Positions 25,690-35,235 of a stretch of DNA of 64,000 bases are shown piece after piece. Below the pieces are notes generated by a model. It was not told the origin of the DNA. It did not search any database and was given only the letters and a program-made list of their open reading frames with translations. Origin of the DNA: Aliirhizobium wenxiniae (GTDB lineage: Bacteria > Pseudomonadota > Alphaproteobacteria > Rhizobiales > Rhizobiaceae). The stretch lies in contig NZ_JAEUAN010000009.1 in assembly GCF_019511445.1 (NCBI RefSeq), positions 162,932 through 226,931 on the forward strand, read 5' to 3'. Numbering within the stretch: the first letter of the stretch is position 1; the number at the start of each line of letters is the position of its first letter. The position numbers were made by a program, and so were the translations under genes.

Positions 25690-26558
25690 TGGCTGTGCTC
25701 CGCCTTGAGATGCGGGTCGAGCCTGTCACGCAGGGCATCGCCGAGAATATTGAAGGCCATGACGCTCAAAAACAGCGCCAGACCCGGCCACAGGATCAGC
25801 ATCGGCGCCGTCCAGACGAACTGGCGCGCATCGCTGATCATGACGCCCCATTCGGCAGTGGGCGGCGCGACGCCCAGCCCGAGGAAGGACAGGCCTGACA
25901 CATGCAGCATGATATGGCCGATATCGAGCGTGGCCAGAACCACGAGCTGCGAGAAGGTTGCAGGCAGGAGATGTTCGATGAATGTGCGGATCGGTCCTGC
26001 GCCGCTCATTCTGGCGGCCAGCAGGAACTCCCTATGCCTTAGTGACATGACGATGCCGCGCACGATGCGGGCGTACCAGGCCCAGTGGGAAAGCGCGATG
26101 GCGAGAATGACATTGACGAGACCGGTGCCGAGCATGCCGACCATGAACAACGCCAGCACCAGCGTCGGGAACGTCAGGAAGACGTCGGTGACGCGCATGA
26201 TGATCTGATCTGCCCGGCCGCCGAGAAACCCGGCTGCGCCGCCGATCACGATACCCAAAGCCAGAATGAGAGCGAGCGTGATCGCAACAGAGCCGAGCGA
26301 GACCTGAACACCGGCGATCAGCCTTGAGAGGATGTCGCGGCCCAGATGATCGGTGCCCAGCCAATGCGAAAAGCTTGGCGACTGAAGCCGTCGCACCAGT
26401 TCGACCTCGTCCGGATGATAGGGGGCAATCCGTGGGCCGACGACTGCCGCGATCAGCAGCAGCAGAACGATGAGGCAAGCCAGACGCACCGACCACCGGC
26501 GCGGAAGTTGAAAACTGCCCGCCTTCTGTCCTGAGATAGGTGAAATCCTATCCATCAT
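25686..26558 (-). CDS. nikC: NikC, nickel ABC transporter permease
   Basis: 290 residues with about six membrane helices and the inner-membrane component loop [12 protein letters not shown] near residue 180. The G-T-D-H-L-G-R-D motif near 74 is typical of DppC/NikC/OppC proteins. Two adjacent ATGs (26558, 26555) are possible. It overlaps nikB upstream and nikD downstream. Confidence 0.9.
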   Translation of the reverse strand: MMDRISPISGQKAGSFQLPRRWSVRLACLIVLLLLIAAVVGPRIAPYHPDEVELVRRLQSPSFSHWLGTDHLGRDILSRLIAGVQVSLGSVAITLALILALGIVIGGAAGFLGGRADQIIMRVTDVFLTFPTLVLALFMVGMLGTGLVNVILAIALSHWAWYARIVRGIVMSLRHREFLLAARMSGAGPIRTFIEHLLPATFSQLVVLATLDIGHIMLHVSGLSFLGLGVAPPTAEWGVMISDARQFVWTAPMLILWPGLALFLSVMAFNILGDALRDRLDPHLKAEHSH

Positions 26559-27499
26559 TCCGCGCCCTCCGCAGACAGGCGAATGCGCGGGTCGGCCCAG
26601 GCATAAACGATGTCAACGATCAGATTGCAGATGACGAAGATAGTCACCATGGCGAGGGTGAAGCACTGGATGACAGGATAGTCACGATTCATGATGGCCG
26701 AGACGGCATAACGACCGACACCCGGCCAGCCAAAAATGCTTTCGATCACCAGCGTGCCGCCGATCAGTTCGCCGATATGCATGCCGGTTGCCGTGATGAT
26801 CGGCAGCCAGGCGTTTCGCAGCACATGGGAGCGTTCGACTGTACGCTCTGGCAGGCCGCGCAGGCGCGCATAACGCACATGCCGTTGTCCCGACACTTCC
26901 AGCATGCTGGCGCGCAAGAGGCGGGCATTGATGGACAGCGACATGAAGGCGATGGCGATCGCCGGCATGATGAGGTGGGCGACACCACCACGCCCCATCG
27001 GCGGCAGCCAGCCCAGATGAATGGAGAAGACTAGAACCAGCAGAAAGCCGAGCCAGAAGTTCGGCATGGACACGCCGAGAAAGGCGACGATCCGAACCAC
27101 CTGATCCTGCCAGCCTTCCCGGTGGCGGGCAGCCCACATGCCGAGCGGGATAGACAGGCCGAGCGTCAGCACGAGCGCGACACCCGCAAGCTGAAGTGTT
27201 GCGGGCAGGAAATAGAGCAGATCCGGCAGAACGGGCCGCTGGGTCGCAAACGATATGCCGAAATCACCGCTCAGCGCCTTTCCGAGCCAGTCGAAATATT
27301 GCGTGGCGATCGGCCGGTCCAAGCCGAGCATCTGGCGTGCATCTTCCAATGCCTGTGCGGTGGGCGGCACCTTTGACAGGCGCAGATAATCCATGGCCGG
27401 ATCGCTGGGGCCGAGCCGCAGCAGCAGGAAGATGACCAGCGAAGCCCCGAACAACATCGGGACAAGCAGCATTACGCGGCGAATAATGAAGGAAAGCAC
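26555..27499 (-). CDS. nikB: NikB, nickel ABC transporter permease
   Basis: From the GTG at 27499 the product is 314 residues, the length of E. coli NikB, and begins [18 protein letters not shown], aligning with the E. coli start; longer in-frame starts run into nikA and are rejected. I-S-F-A-T-Q-R-P-V and the permease loop [12 protein letters not shown] are as in NikB. It starts one base after the nikA stop. Confidence 0.92.
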   Translation of the reverse strand: MLSFIIRRVMLLVPMLFGASLVIFLLLRLGPSDPAMDYLRLSKVPPTAQALEDARQMLGLDRPIATQYFDWLGKALSGDFGISFATQRPVLPDLLYFLPATLQLAGVALVLTLGLSIPLGMWAARHREGWQDQVVRIVAFLGVSMPNFWLGFLLVLVFSIHLGWLPPMGRGGVAHLIMPAIAIAFMSLSINARLLRASMLEVSGQRHVRYARLRGLPERTVERSHVLRNAWLPIITATGMHIGELIGGTLVIESIFGWPGVGRYAVSAIMNRDYPVIQCFTLAMVTIFVICNLIVDIVYAWADPRIRLSAEGAE

Positions 27500-27500
27500 C

Positions 27501-29081
27501 TCAGTTCGCCCCCGGCGCCAATTTTTCGAACGGTATCTCGCTCGACATTGCGCCAAAGGTGATCTTGCCGACCTCGGGCTTGGCGACCGCAATCGCCGTC
27601 ACATAGGTCAGCGGCAGGTAGACGGCTTCCTCGTGAAGGCGGGTCAGGATGTCCTTGTAAAGGTTCTGCCGCACGGTCTCGTCGGTGGAGACCAGAACCT
27701 GTCCGATCTTGGCATCGATCTCGGCCTTGTCGGCCAGCCCAAGCTGCGCCTGGTAATCTGCGTGGGAAGGTACACGCATGGAACTGACAAAAGCATGCGG
27801 ATCATAAGGCGCGCCCCAGGTGCGGTTGAAGATCATGCCGAAACGGCCATCATGCTGACGCGCGAGAACGCTGGTCTCTTCTTCACCGGTCAGTTTCACG
27901 TCGATCCCGACCTTGCGCAGATCAGCCTGCACGATCTCGGCCATGGACTTGCTGATCGCATCGGTGCCGACAAAGCAGAGTTCAACACTCAGCGGTTCAC
28001 CATTCTTCTCGCGAACGCCGCCGCTCGTCTTGGCTGTCCAACCCGCCTCGTCCAAAATCCGGGCGGCCAGTGCCCGATCGAACGTGTAGGGTTTCAAGCC
28101 TATATCGGCATAGGGCACGTTGTCGGCGAACAGAGTATCGGCGCGCTTCTGCGTGCCGTAGAGCACGGTGGCGATCATCGTATCCTTGTCGACCGCATGA
28201 TTGATCGCCTTGCGGACGGCCAGATCCTTCGTTGCGCCGAGATTGGTGTTGATTGCCAGCACGCGCGTTTCCACCGGGGCGGAAAGCTCGGCCGTATAAA
28301 TCCCCATCTGCTTGAAGCGCTCATAGGTGTCGGGAGAGATCGGACCATCCGTGCCGTAGATCAGATCGATCTCGCCCGTTTCGAAGGCAATCGCCCGTGT
28401 GTTTGGATCGGGGATCACCTTGACGGTGACCTGTTCGTAGGCGGGTTTTGCACCCCAGTAGCCGTCATTGCGGGTGAAGACGTCCCGTTCACCGAGCTTC
28501 GTCTCGGTCAGCATCCAGGGGCCTGTACCGATTGGCGCAGTAATCCCGTCCACTGTGCCGCCATTCTTGAACTGCGACGGCGCGACGAGACGGAACGGCC
28601 GCGGCAGAGCCAGTTCCTGCAACAGCGGGTAATAGGCATCCTTCAATGTGATCCGCACGCTGAACGGACCAGCGACATCGGCAGAGACGATCTGATTGGC
28701 AAGTTCCAGCCAGCTATGGCGGGCCCGGTTTTTCAAGACGGCATCGATGTTCGCCTTGACTGCAGCTGCGTCAAAAAGCTCGCCGTTGGAAAATTTTACA
28801 TCCTCGCGGAGCTTGAATGTGTAGATCTTGCCGTCAGCCGAAGCCTCCCACGACTGCGCCAGCCACGGCCCGACCGTGCCGTCTGCGCTGTAGCGGACCA
28901 GCGGCTCATAGACCATGTTCTGGGCGAACATCTGGTTCGGCGAATAGAGGTGCGGATTGAGCGGCCCCACATTCATCGGCCAGGAGAAGTTCAGGCTTGG
29001 GTCGGCATGGGCGCCGGAGGCAAAAGCAGCAGAAGCAAGTGCCAACGCGAGCGCCAGCCTGCGAAACCTGATCTTCGACAT
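27501..29081 (-). CDS. nikA: NikA, periplasmic nickel-binding protein
   Basis: 526 residues (E. coli NikA 524) with a cleavable signal peptide ([16 protein letters not shown], ~10-26). [13 protein letters not shown] follows the cleavage site and [10 protein letters not shown] lies near residue 420, where nickel-binding His is found in E. coli NikA. It captures nickel in the periplasm for NikBCDE. An exact NikR operator lies 28 bases upstream of its start codon. Confidence 0.95.
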   Translation of the reverse strand: MSKIRFRRLALALALASAAFASGAHADPSLNFSWPMNVGPLNPHLYSPNQMFAQNMVYEPLVRYSADGTVGPWLAQSWEASADGKIYTFKLREDVKFSNGELFDAAAVKANIDAVLKNRARHSWLELANQIVSADVAGPFSVRITLKDAYYPLLQELALPRPFRLVAPSQFKNGGTVDGITAPIGTGPWMLTETKLGERDVFTRNDGYWGAKPAYEQVTVKVIPDPNTRAIAFETGEIDLIYGTDGPISPDTYERFKQMGIYTAELSAPVETRVLAINTNLGATKDLAVRKAINHAVDKDTMIATVLYGTQKRADTLFADNVPYADIGLKPYTFDRALAARILDEAGWTAKTSGGVREKNGEPLSVELCFVGTDAISKSMAEIVQADLRKVGIDVKLTGEEETSVLARQHDGRFGMIFNRTWGAPYDPHAFVSSMRVPSHADYQAQLGLADKAEIDAKIGQVLVSTDETVRQNLYKDILTRLHEEAVYLPLTYVTAIAVAKPEVGKITFGAMSSEIPFEKLAPGAN

Positions 29082-29108
29082 AAAAGAGCCTTTGGTGAAA
29101 AAGTGAAA

Positions 29109-29136
29109 GTATGACGATTCCTAAAATATCTCATAC
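29109..29136. promoter_or_regulatory. NikR operator
   Basis: GTATGA-N16-TCATAC, a perfect match to the E. coli NikR operator, placed between the divergent nikA (start 29081) and nikR (start 29248). It predicts that Ni-NikR shuts off nikABCDE, and perhaps nikR, when nickel is plentiful. Confidence 0.92.
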
Positions 29137-29247
29137 TCCCTCTGCCGCAACCGGAACATACGCGAATTGCCGCAGTCGTCTGGACAAAGCCGTCTTCGAA
29201 AGCCAGAACAGGCGTGCTCAGAGAGTTTGGCGGCCGGAAGGATATCG

Positions 29248-29646
29248 ATGCAGCGGATCACCATCACAATCGACGATGACCTCATGGCAGAACTGGACCG
29301 GATGATCCAAGTCAGGGGATATCAGAACCGTTCCGAAGCCCTGCGCGACCTTGCCCGAGCCGGACTTCAGCAGGCTTCGATGGAAGAAGGACAGCTGGAC
29401 AATTGCGTAGGTGTGCTGAGCTACACCTATGACCACAACGCCCGCGATCTTGCCAGAAAACTCACCACCAGCCATCACCATCACCACGACATTTCGGTCG
29501 CCAGCATGCATGTGCATCTGGATCATGACCGATGCCTGGAAGTCAGCATCCTCAAGGGAAGAACTGACGAGGTCCGACATTTTGCCGACCACGTGAAAGC
29601 CGAACGGCATGTCACCCATGGCATGCTGGCGGTGCTGCCCCTGTAG
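29248..29646 (+). CDS. nikR: NikR, nickel-responsive repressor
   Basis: 132 residues (E. coli 133). The ribbon-helix-helix domain starts [12 protein letters not shown]; the nickel site residues correspond to H77, H88, H90 and C96 (E. coli H76, H87, H89, C95). A run of five His at 76-80 surrounds the first ligand. GGAAGGA lies five bases before the ATG at 29248. It is divergent from nikA across the operator at 29109-29136. Confidence 0.95.
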   Translation: MQRITITIDDDLMAELDRMIQVRGYQNRSEALRDLARAGLQQASMEEGQLDNCVGVLSYTYDHNARDLARKLTTSHHHHHDISVASMHVHLDHDRCLEVSILKGRTDEVRHFADHVKAERHVTHGMLAVLPL

Positions 29647-29687
29647 AACAGCAGCTAGCAATTCGCACGTCGTCTTCAGGCCGCATT

Positions 29688-29912
29688 GCAGTCAGGTCCG
29701 CCAGTCCCCGAAAGATTGAAACCAAGAGGGAATTCGGTGAGGGCTTTGATAGCGGCCCGAGGCCGAAGCTACGCCGCAACGGTCAGCGGCGAGCGAAAGT
29801 CCATTCAAGTCACGCGGCATTCAGAAAAACAGCCATCTCGGCTTGAGAAGCGCGACGAGGCCGTCGACTTCATCACCGGGTTTCTCGCGACGTCACGCCG
29901 GACATTAGCCTG
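29688..29912 (+). ncRNA. Decayed cobalamin riboswitch
   Basis: The plus strand keeps the order of cobalamin-riboswitch landmarks: AAGAGGGAAT-TCGGTG (29723-29739), then AGCTACGCCGCAACGGT (usual AGCTGCCCCCGCAACTGT), AGCGGCGAGCGAAAGTCCA, and GTCACGCGG (usual GCCACTGG). The 3' part lacks a clean GGGAAGG and GCCAGGAGACCTGCC, with only weak echoes near 29850-29910. No plus-strand gene follows; the next gene lies on the other strand and its 3' end runs into this element. It looks like an orphan remnant whose gene was lost. Confidence 0.5.
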
Positions 29913-30937
29913 ATGCCGTGTCTTGTCGGCATTGCTGCTATTAGCTCGTTGATCTATCTCAACGACAATCATACCTGGGTTCATTGCCTGCGCATCCATC
30001 TCGAAGACATGACCTTCGTTTACGGCCGGCAAAAGGCTCGCGACGGCATCCTCCTTGAGGAATTTGTGCTTCACGGCGACATCGTCGGCGGGAAACCGCC
30101 GCCGGCTCATCTTGCCGGCAACGATCATGCTCGGGTTGGACTTGGCAATGGTCTCCCAGCCGACCGTCGGCCATTCCTCATCGCTTTCGATGACATTCTT
30201 TATGCCAAGTGCGGTCATGATATAGCCGGGAGCGCCATTGCGGCCGGCAACGTAGGGGTCGATATCAAGCTCGGCACTCGAAAACCAGAAGACAGCAGAC
30301 AGTTTCCCCTCTGCGGAAGCGATTTTGGCGCGAGCTGCGTCTTCGCGCTTCTTCAATCCGGCGACGACTTCCTCGCCACGGTCCTGAACATCGAAAATGG
30401 CGGCCAGATCGCGGATCTCCTGATAGATCAGGTCCATTGTGAACTTCGTACCACGGACGCCGTCACCACCATCGGAATTGTCCTTGCCGATGCAATCGGC
30501 CGGAGACGTGTAAACAGGCACACCGAGATCGGCAAACTGCTCCTGGGTGCCGACCACACCCTGTGGGCCGATCTGCCATTGGAACTGTGTCGCAACCAGA
30601 TCCGGCTTTTTGCCGATGATCGACTCGAAGCTTGGGTCATTGTCGGCGAGACGCTCAACCTTGGCATCGACATCTTCATAGCCTTTCAGCACCGGCCCAA
30701 TCCACAATGCAGTGCCGGTGACCTTGTCTGCAAGGCCGAGGAGATAGAGCATCTCGGTCGAGCTTTGGCCGACCGATACGGTCTGCGAAGGCGCCTGCTT
30801 GAATGTAAGCTCCATGCCGCAATTCTTGATCGTCAATGGATAGGTGGTCTGCGCGGCATGTGTGGTCGATGCAACAGGAGCGTCACTGCAGAGGCCACAA
30901 GACCAAGGCATGCATGGCGTATGTTGAGAGCTTTCAT
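29805..30937 (-). pseudogene. FepB/BtuF-type ABC substrate-binding protein, frameshifted
   Basis: The signal peptide (M-K-A-L-N-I-R-H-A-C-L-G-L-V-A-S-A-V-T-L-L, ATG at 30937 after GGGAAAG) is in one frame and the mature domain (A-Q-T-T-Y-P-L-T-I-K-N-C-G...E-M-L-Y-L-L-G-L-A) in another, so one base is lost or gained at about 30875-30900. The domain is a periplasmic cobalamin/ferric-siderophore binding type with F-E-M-D-A-Q-A-M-N-P-G near the end. After that the C-terminal residues look unlike the family and read into the riboswitch relic. An intact cobalamin riboswitch 173 bases upstream of the start suggests corrinoid uptake. No permease or ATPase partner adjoins. Confidence 0.7.
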
Positions 30938-31109
30938 CGTCTTTCCCGAAAATTCAAAGCTGTTGCTGGAAGCTGACGGCCGAACCGACAGCCGATTGAC
31001 GTCACTGAAAACAGGAAGAGAGAGAAAAAAATCTACGTATACGCGCGAGTGCAGCGTCATGGCCAATCCTCTTCCGGGCATCCCCGCCCGCAGTGATATC
31101 TTCGTTATT

Positions 31110-31310
31110 GACGGCAGGTCTCCTGGCTTACGGATATCTTCAGTCCATCAGCCTTCCCGCACCGATTGGCACAGTGGCGAGGTACCGCAAGGCACCTCAG
31201 GGATGGACGATAATCCGCTTACAGTTGCGGGGGCAGCCTCGGCATTGGTCATCACATGACCGCACCGTGTTCCCTATTAAATCCAACGCTTTGGGCGCCA
31301 GATACCGTCG
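31110..31310 (-). ncRNA. Cobalamin riboswitch
   Basis: Read on the minus strand it has all classic landmarks: TAATAGGGAACACGGTGCGG, GCTGCCCCCGCAACTGTAAG, GCCACTGTGCC, GGTGCGGGAAGGC, and AAGCCAGGAGACCTGCCGTC at the 3' end, which can pair with CGACGGTATC at the 5' end (31310-31301). It precedes the binding-protein gene on the same strand. B12 binding would be expected to repress that gene. Confidence 0.92.
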
Positions 31311-31452
31311 GCGTGCAAATAACGGGACAAAGTTGTGCGGGTCAATCCGGTTTATGAGCGGTCGTATGACGCACGATGCTTTTTGCAGTTGTTGTCAGGC
31401 GATAGAAAGAACAACAAGCGGTCAGCCATAAGGGCTTTCATCGGCCGGAAAG

Positions 31453-31486
31453 AAAAGTCGCCCGGCATGACCGCCGGGCGACTTTT
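31453..31486 (-). terminator. Intrinsic terminator after aztD-zinT
   Basis: Perfect 14-base arms AAAAGTCGCCCGGC / GCCGGGCGACTTTT with a 6-base loop. The A and T ends let it work in both directions; it lies 24 bases beyond the stop of the zinc chaperone gene on the minus strand. Confidence 0.85.
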
Positions 31487-31509
31487 CATGTCTGCGATCT
31501 ATATCGAGA

Positions 31510-33327
31510 TCAATGCGCTTTCATCTCGCTGACGATCTCTTTCGCGTCCATTGAGGACGGATAGTAAGTCGGCCAGTTGGTCACTTCGTTCAGAAGCGCT
31601 GCGCGGTCATTGCCCCAGTAGAGATGGTAGTGGCCTGCCTTGTTCGGTGCGATGCCATGGTCGCTGAACTGGATGAACTGCGGAGCCGTCTTATCGCCTT
31701 CGGTCTTCTTGAAGATGAAGCGAACGCCACGATTGCCCTTCTTGTAGGTCAGGATTTCCTTGCCGTCATAGGCATAGTGACCTGCCAGCGGCTTGCCCTT
31801 TTCGTAGAAGGTCACGACATCGCCTTCGATGGTGATGCGGTCGACATCGGTCTTGTAACCGACCTCATATTCGGCGCGAATATCCTCGACCTTTGCTGTA
31901 CCCTTTTCGGCCTTGTGTTCGAAGACCGGTTCCAGCGTGCCGTCCTTGAGATAGGGGTAGACCGACTGCCAGTCACCAGCATAGTCCGAGAGCGGGCGAT
32001 CCTTGACCTGGCTGTCCTCAAAATAACCGGCATAGATCTTCGGGTCGCCATGGCTATGGGCGTGATCGTGGCCGGCATGATCGTGGTCGTGCCCCTCGCC
32101 TTCGTGAACCTTGCCGCTGCCACCGGCAACCGCGATGTTGTACGGCTTGCCCTCGACCTTGACCGTGCCGACTTCCTTCAACTCATCCTTGGAGATGCGG
32201 CGAACCAGACCAGCATTCGGGTCGGTCATCACCACTTCATCGCCCGCCATGGCAATGCGCGGGCGCGGATCGTTCCAGTGACCGTCCATGGAATAGGGCT
32301 CTGTAACCTTGGCGCTCTTGGCAAGCTTGCCTGCGAGCACATCGATCTGGTGCAACGTACCGTCTTCCGTCAGCACGTAGCCGAAACGGGCGTTGGCTGG
32401 ATCGAGCACAAAATCGACGCGGCGGAACGGCAGGTCGATATAACGGAAGTTCGGAGCATCGACCGGGTCGACGACGACGAGGCCCTTGGCACCGTAATTG
32501 CCGAGAAAAACCTGCATGCTTTTGGCGCCGAGCAGCGTTCCCGTCGTCTGGCCGGCCGGCAGATCGGCCGGATAGGTCAGCATTTTCGTGACCGGGCCAT
32601 CGGCACCAGCGGTGACCGTCAGGATGCCTTCCTTGCAACCGGCGGCGAGATAAGCACCGGAGAATGCCTCACCATGGATGCCGGTGCAGGTGGCTACATC
32701 ACCAGCCACCGTGCCATCTTCCTTGACGGCGCGCAGGCCTACGCGCGTTGGAGCGGCATCGCCTTCAACCGGGGCATCGGAAGCTACCGTCGTCACCCAG
32801 CCATTGCCGACAGGCGCCGCAAAGCCGTGATGGGCGCGGGCCTGCTTCAACTGCTTGGATTCGATCTCGTTATGGGCAAGTTCATGCGCCTCGACGATTT
32901 CGGCATAACCGCCCTTGTCGAAGTTGATGACGATCTTGCCGTCATGATCAATGACGTGGAACGGACGCGGACCGGTCAGCGGCTTGTCGACAGCCGACGG
33001 GTTTCCGATCTCGATATCCGAATGATCGCCATGCGAATGCAGCGAGATGCCGCTGTTGATGAAGTGGACGGCGTCATTGTCGGATTCGACGGCAACGATC
33101 GCTGCACCTTCATTGACGCTGTAGAGCTTGTTCTGGCCGGTCGTCTTGAAGTCCCAACGATTTTCCGGCTTTTCGAGGTCGAAGGCCGTGACATTGGCAT
33201 CCTTGTGATCGCCGACGAAGACGCGGTACAGGGTGACGCTTTCCTCATCGTCATGCGCAAAGGCAGCCGGGCCGCTGAGGCTGACCGCGATCGCCAGGGC
33301 GGATGCGCCCGGAATCCAGTGTTTCAT
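31510..33327 (-). CDS. aztD: Zinc chaperone AztD fused to C-terminal ZinT domain
   Basis: 605 residues from ATG 33327 (AAGGAG eight bases upstream; an ATG six bases earlier sits too close to it). A signal peptide ends ...G-P-A-A-F-A-H. Residues ~25-390 are an AztD-like beta propeller (L-Y-R-V-F-V-G-D-H; H-S-H-G-D-H-S-D-I), the periplasmic zinc metallochaperone that loads AztC. A His/Asp-rich linker (H-D-H-D-H-A-G-H-D-H-A-H-S-H, ~395-412) leads to a ZinT/YodA lipocalin-like domain (A-G-Y-F...V-K-D-R-P-L-S-D-Y-A-G-D-W-Q-S-V, H-Y-H-L-Y-W-G). AztD proteins that I know of are ~400 residues, so two zinc carriers are joined here. Confidence 0.85.
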   Translation of the reverse strand: MKHWIPGASALAIAVSLSGPAAFAHDDEESVTLYRVFVGDHKDANVTAFDLEKPENRWDFKTTGQNKLYSVNEGAAIVAVESDNDAVHFINSGISLHSHGDHSDIEIGNPSAVDKPLTGPRPFHVIDHDGKIVINFDKGGYAEIVEAHELAHNEIESKQLKQARAHHGFAAPVGNGWVTTVASDAPVEGDAAPTRVGLRAVKEDGTVAGDVATCTGIHGEAFSGAYLAAGCKEGILTVTAGADGPVTKMLTYPADLPAGQTTGTLLGAKSMQVFLGNYGAKGLVVVDPVDAPNFRYIDLPFRRVDFVLDPANARFGYVLTEDGTLHQIDVLAGKLAKSAKVTEPYSMDGHWNDPRPRIAMAGDEVVMTDPNAGLVRRISKDELKEVGTVKVEGKPYNIAVAGGSGKVHEGEGHDHDHAGHDHAHSHGDPKIYAGYFEDSQVKDRPLSDYAGDWQSVYPYLKDGTLEPVFEHKAEKGTAKVEDIRAEYEVGYKTDVDRITIEGDVVTFYEKGKPLAGHYAYDGKEILTYKKGNRGVRFIFKKTEGDKTAPQFIQFSDHGIAPNKAGHYHLYWGNDRAALLNEVTNWPTYYPSSMDAKEIVSEMKAH

Positions 33328-33341
33328 ATCCATCTCTCCTT

Positions 33342-33360
33342 AATGATATTACGTAACATT
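33342..33360. promoter_or_regulatory. Candidate Zur box before aztD-zinT
   Basis: AATGATATTACGTAACATT is an AT-rich imperfect palindrome resembling alphaproteobacterial Zur operators (ATGTTA...TAACAT type). It lies between aztC and aztD-zinT, just upstream of the latter's ribosome site. Confidence 0.5.
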
Positions 33361-33395
33361 CACAGGCCGAATTTTGCCAACCCGAATGAGTTTTC

Positions 33396-34334
33396 TCAGC
33401 CCTTGTTGATGGCCGAGACGAGGGTTTTGACGTTGTAGCGCATCATATCGATATAGGTCGGTGCGGGACCATCAGCGGGCGACAGCGCATCCGAATACAG
33501 TGTACCTCCGAGCGTCAGACCGGCTTCCGAAGCGATCTGTTCGACAAGGCGGCTATCGGCAATGTTTTCGGCAAAAACGGCGGCTGCGCGCTTTTCGCGG
33601 ATTTCTCGGATCAGCGAGGCCACGTCGGCGGCCGAGGCCTCGGATTCCGTTGAAACGCCCTGCGGCGACAGGAAGGAAATTCCATAGTCACGCTCGAAAT
33701 AACGGAAGGCATTGTGCGCGACGACGGCCACGCGATGATCCTGCGGGATCGCGCCGATCTGTGCCTTGATGTCGGTATCGAGGGCCGTCAGCTTTTCGGT
33801 ATAGGCGGCGGCATTGGACTTGTACGTTGCGCAGTCGTCAGCGTCGGCGGCACAAAATGCCTTTTCGATGTTCTGGACATAGGTTTTGACATTGGCGACC
33901 GATTGCCATGCATGCGGATCATTCGGTGTCGCGTGGAAAATCGCCTTGCCATCGACGAAGTGATAGTGCCCGCCCTTGGGGTCGTTCAGAATGTTGGCGC
34001 CATCGGTGACGGTGGTGACCGGTGCCGCTGTCTGGCTCGCCTCGATCAGACGATCCATGAAACCTTCGAGCAGAAGGCCGTTGACGAGAATGACGTCGGC
34101 GCGCGCCAAAGCCATGGCATCGGCGGGGCGCGGTTCATAGACATGCGCGTCGCCATCCGGGCCGACGAGTGTTCTGAGTTCGATGTGATCGCCACCGACC
34201 TGTTTTGCCAGGTCTCCGATGATGGAGAAGCTGGCGACGACCGACAGCTTTTTGTCTTGGGCAAAGGCCGGCGTACCGAAGGCGCCGAGCGAAGCGGCTA
34301 TGAGACCGGTGAGTAAGAGCGTCCGTTTCTTCAT
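33396..34334 (-). CDS. aztC: AztC, zinc ABC transporter substrate-binding protein
   Basis: 312 residues from the ATG at 34334 (M-K-K-R-T-L-L-L-T-G), with a signal peptide ending in A-F-A-Q. It is a cluster A-I (ZnuA/TroA) binding protein: H-V-Y-E-P-R-P holds the first His, G-G-H-Y-H-F-V-D-G-K-A-I-F-H is the short flexible loop seen in AztC, D-P-H-A-W the next ligand, and A-H-N-A-F-R-Y-F a further His. It accepts zinc from AztD and hands it to AztB. Confidence 0.9.
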   Translation of the reverse strand: MKKRTLLLTGLIAASLGAFGTPAFAQDKKLSVVASFSIIGDLAKQVGGDHIELRTLVGPDGDAHVYEPRPADAMALARADVILVNGLLLEGFMDRLIEASQTAAPVTTVTDGANILNDPKGGHYHFVDGKAIFHATPNDPHAWQSVANVKTYVQNIEKAFCAADADDCATYKSNAAAYTEKLTALDTDIKAQIGAIPQDHRVAVVAHNAFRYFERDYGISFLSPQGVSTESEASAADVASLIREIREKRAAAVFAENIADSRLVEQIASEAGLTLGGTLYSDALSPADGPAPTYIDMMRYNVKTLVSAINKG

Positions 34335-34359
34335 GGGTGTTTCCAATGGCAGTTTGAGA

Positions 34360-35235
34360 TCAGGCGGTCCGGTGAACGGATCGCGGCAGTCGCGACAGAA
34401 GCAGTCCGCGGGGACTGGCAATCACGGAGATGAAGTAGATGGCGCCCGCAGACAGGATGATAGCCGGGCCTGATGGCAGCGATGCGTGATAGGACAACAA
34501 CAGGCCCGACATCGACGACACAAGACCGATGGCAATCGCCAGCAGGCACATGGTCAGCACATGCTGCGACCAGAAGCGGGCGGAGGCTGCCGGCAGAACC
34601 ATCAACCCGACCGACAGCAGCGTTCCGAGTGCCTGGAAACCGGCAACCAGATTGATGACCACGAGACCGAGAAAGATGAAATGCACCGGCGAACCGAGGC
34701 GGGAGACCGAGCGCAGGAACAGCGGGTCCATGCATTCGGCCACCAGCGCGCGCCAAAACAGGCCGAGCAGAAGCAGCGTGACGGCAGCCACGAGTGCAAT
34801 CAGCGTCAGTGCATCATTGTTGAGCGCAAGCACGGTTCCGAACAGGACATGCATCAGATCGACGCTCGATCCGCGCAGCGACACCATCAGCACACCCAAT
34901 GACAGCGAGATCAGATAGAAGGCAGCCATCGAGGCATCCTCTTTCTGCACCGTCAGACGCGCGACTGCCCCTGCCCCGAGCGCCACGAAAATGCCCGCGA
35001 TCAGACCGCCGATCGTCATCGGCACGATCTGCAGCCCATACATGAGAAAGCCGGCAGCAGCGCCCGGCAGGATGGCATGCGCCATAGCATCGCCGGTCAG
35101 GCTCATGCGCCGCAGCATCAGGAATACGCCGACCGGGCAGGCGCTGAGCGAAAGCATCAGCGCGCCGCCAAGCGCCCTTTGCATGAAGGCAAACTCGATA
35201 AAGGGAAGGATCAGGGCGTCGTAGAGCATGGTCAT
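34360..35235 (-). CDS. aztB: AztB, zinc ABC transporter permease
   Basis: 291 residues with eight or nine membrane helices of the ABC-3 permease family. S-L-T-G-D-A-M-A-H-A-I-L-P-G-A-A-A-G-F near residue 50 is the family signature. It overlaps aztA by four bases upstream and lies 25 bases before aztC. Confidence 0.9.
   Translation of the reverse strand: MTMLYDALILPFIEFAFMQRALGGALMLSLSACPVGVFLMLRRMSLTGDAMAHAILPGAAAGFLMYGLQIVPMTIGGLIAGIFVALGAGAVARLTVQKEDASMAAFYLISLSLGVLMVSLRGSSVDLMHVLFGTVLALNNDALTLIALVAAVTLLLLGLFWRALVAECMDPLFLRSVSRLGSPVHFIFLGLVVINLVAGFQALGTLLSVGLMVLPAASARFWSQHVLTMCLLAIAIGLVSSMSGLLLSYHASLPSGPAIILSAGAIYFISVIASPRGLLLSRLPRSVHRTA

Noticed and set aside
27393..29114. 573-codon plus-strand frame opposite nikA
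   Set aside because: nikA on the minus strand is unmistakable, and the plus-strand product has no family likeness.
29686..29913. 75-codon plus-strand frame after nikR
   Set aside because: It coincides with the riboswitch relic and has no protein likeness.
29913..31259. 448-codon plus-strand frame as the gene of the plus-strand riboswitch
   Set aside because: It is antisense to a recognisable binding protein and to an intact cobalamin riboswitch, and its product matches nothing.
31624..33438. 604-codon plus-strand frame opposite aztD-zinT
   Set aside because: Shadow of the zinc chaperone gene; crosses its promoter and shows no motif.
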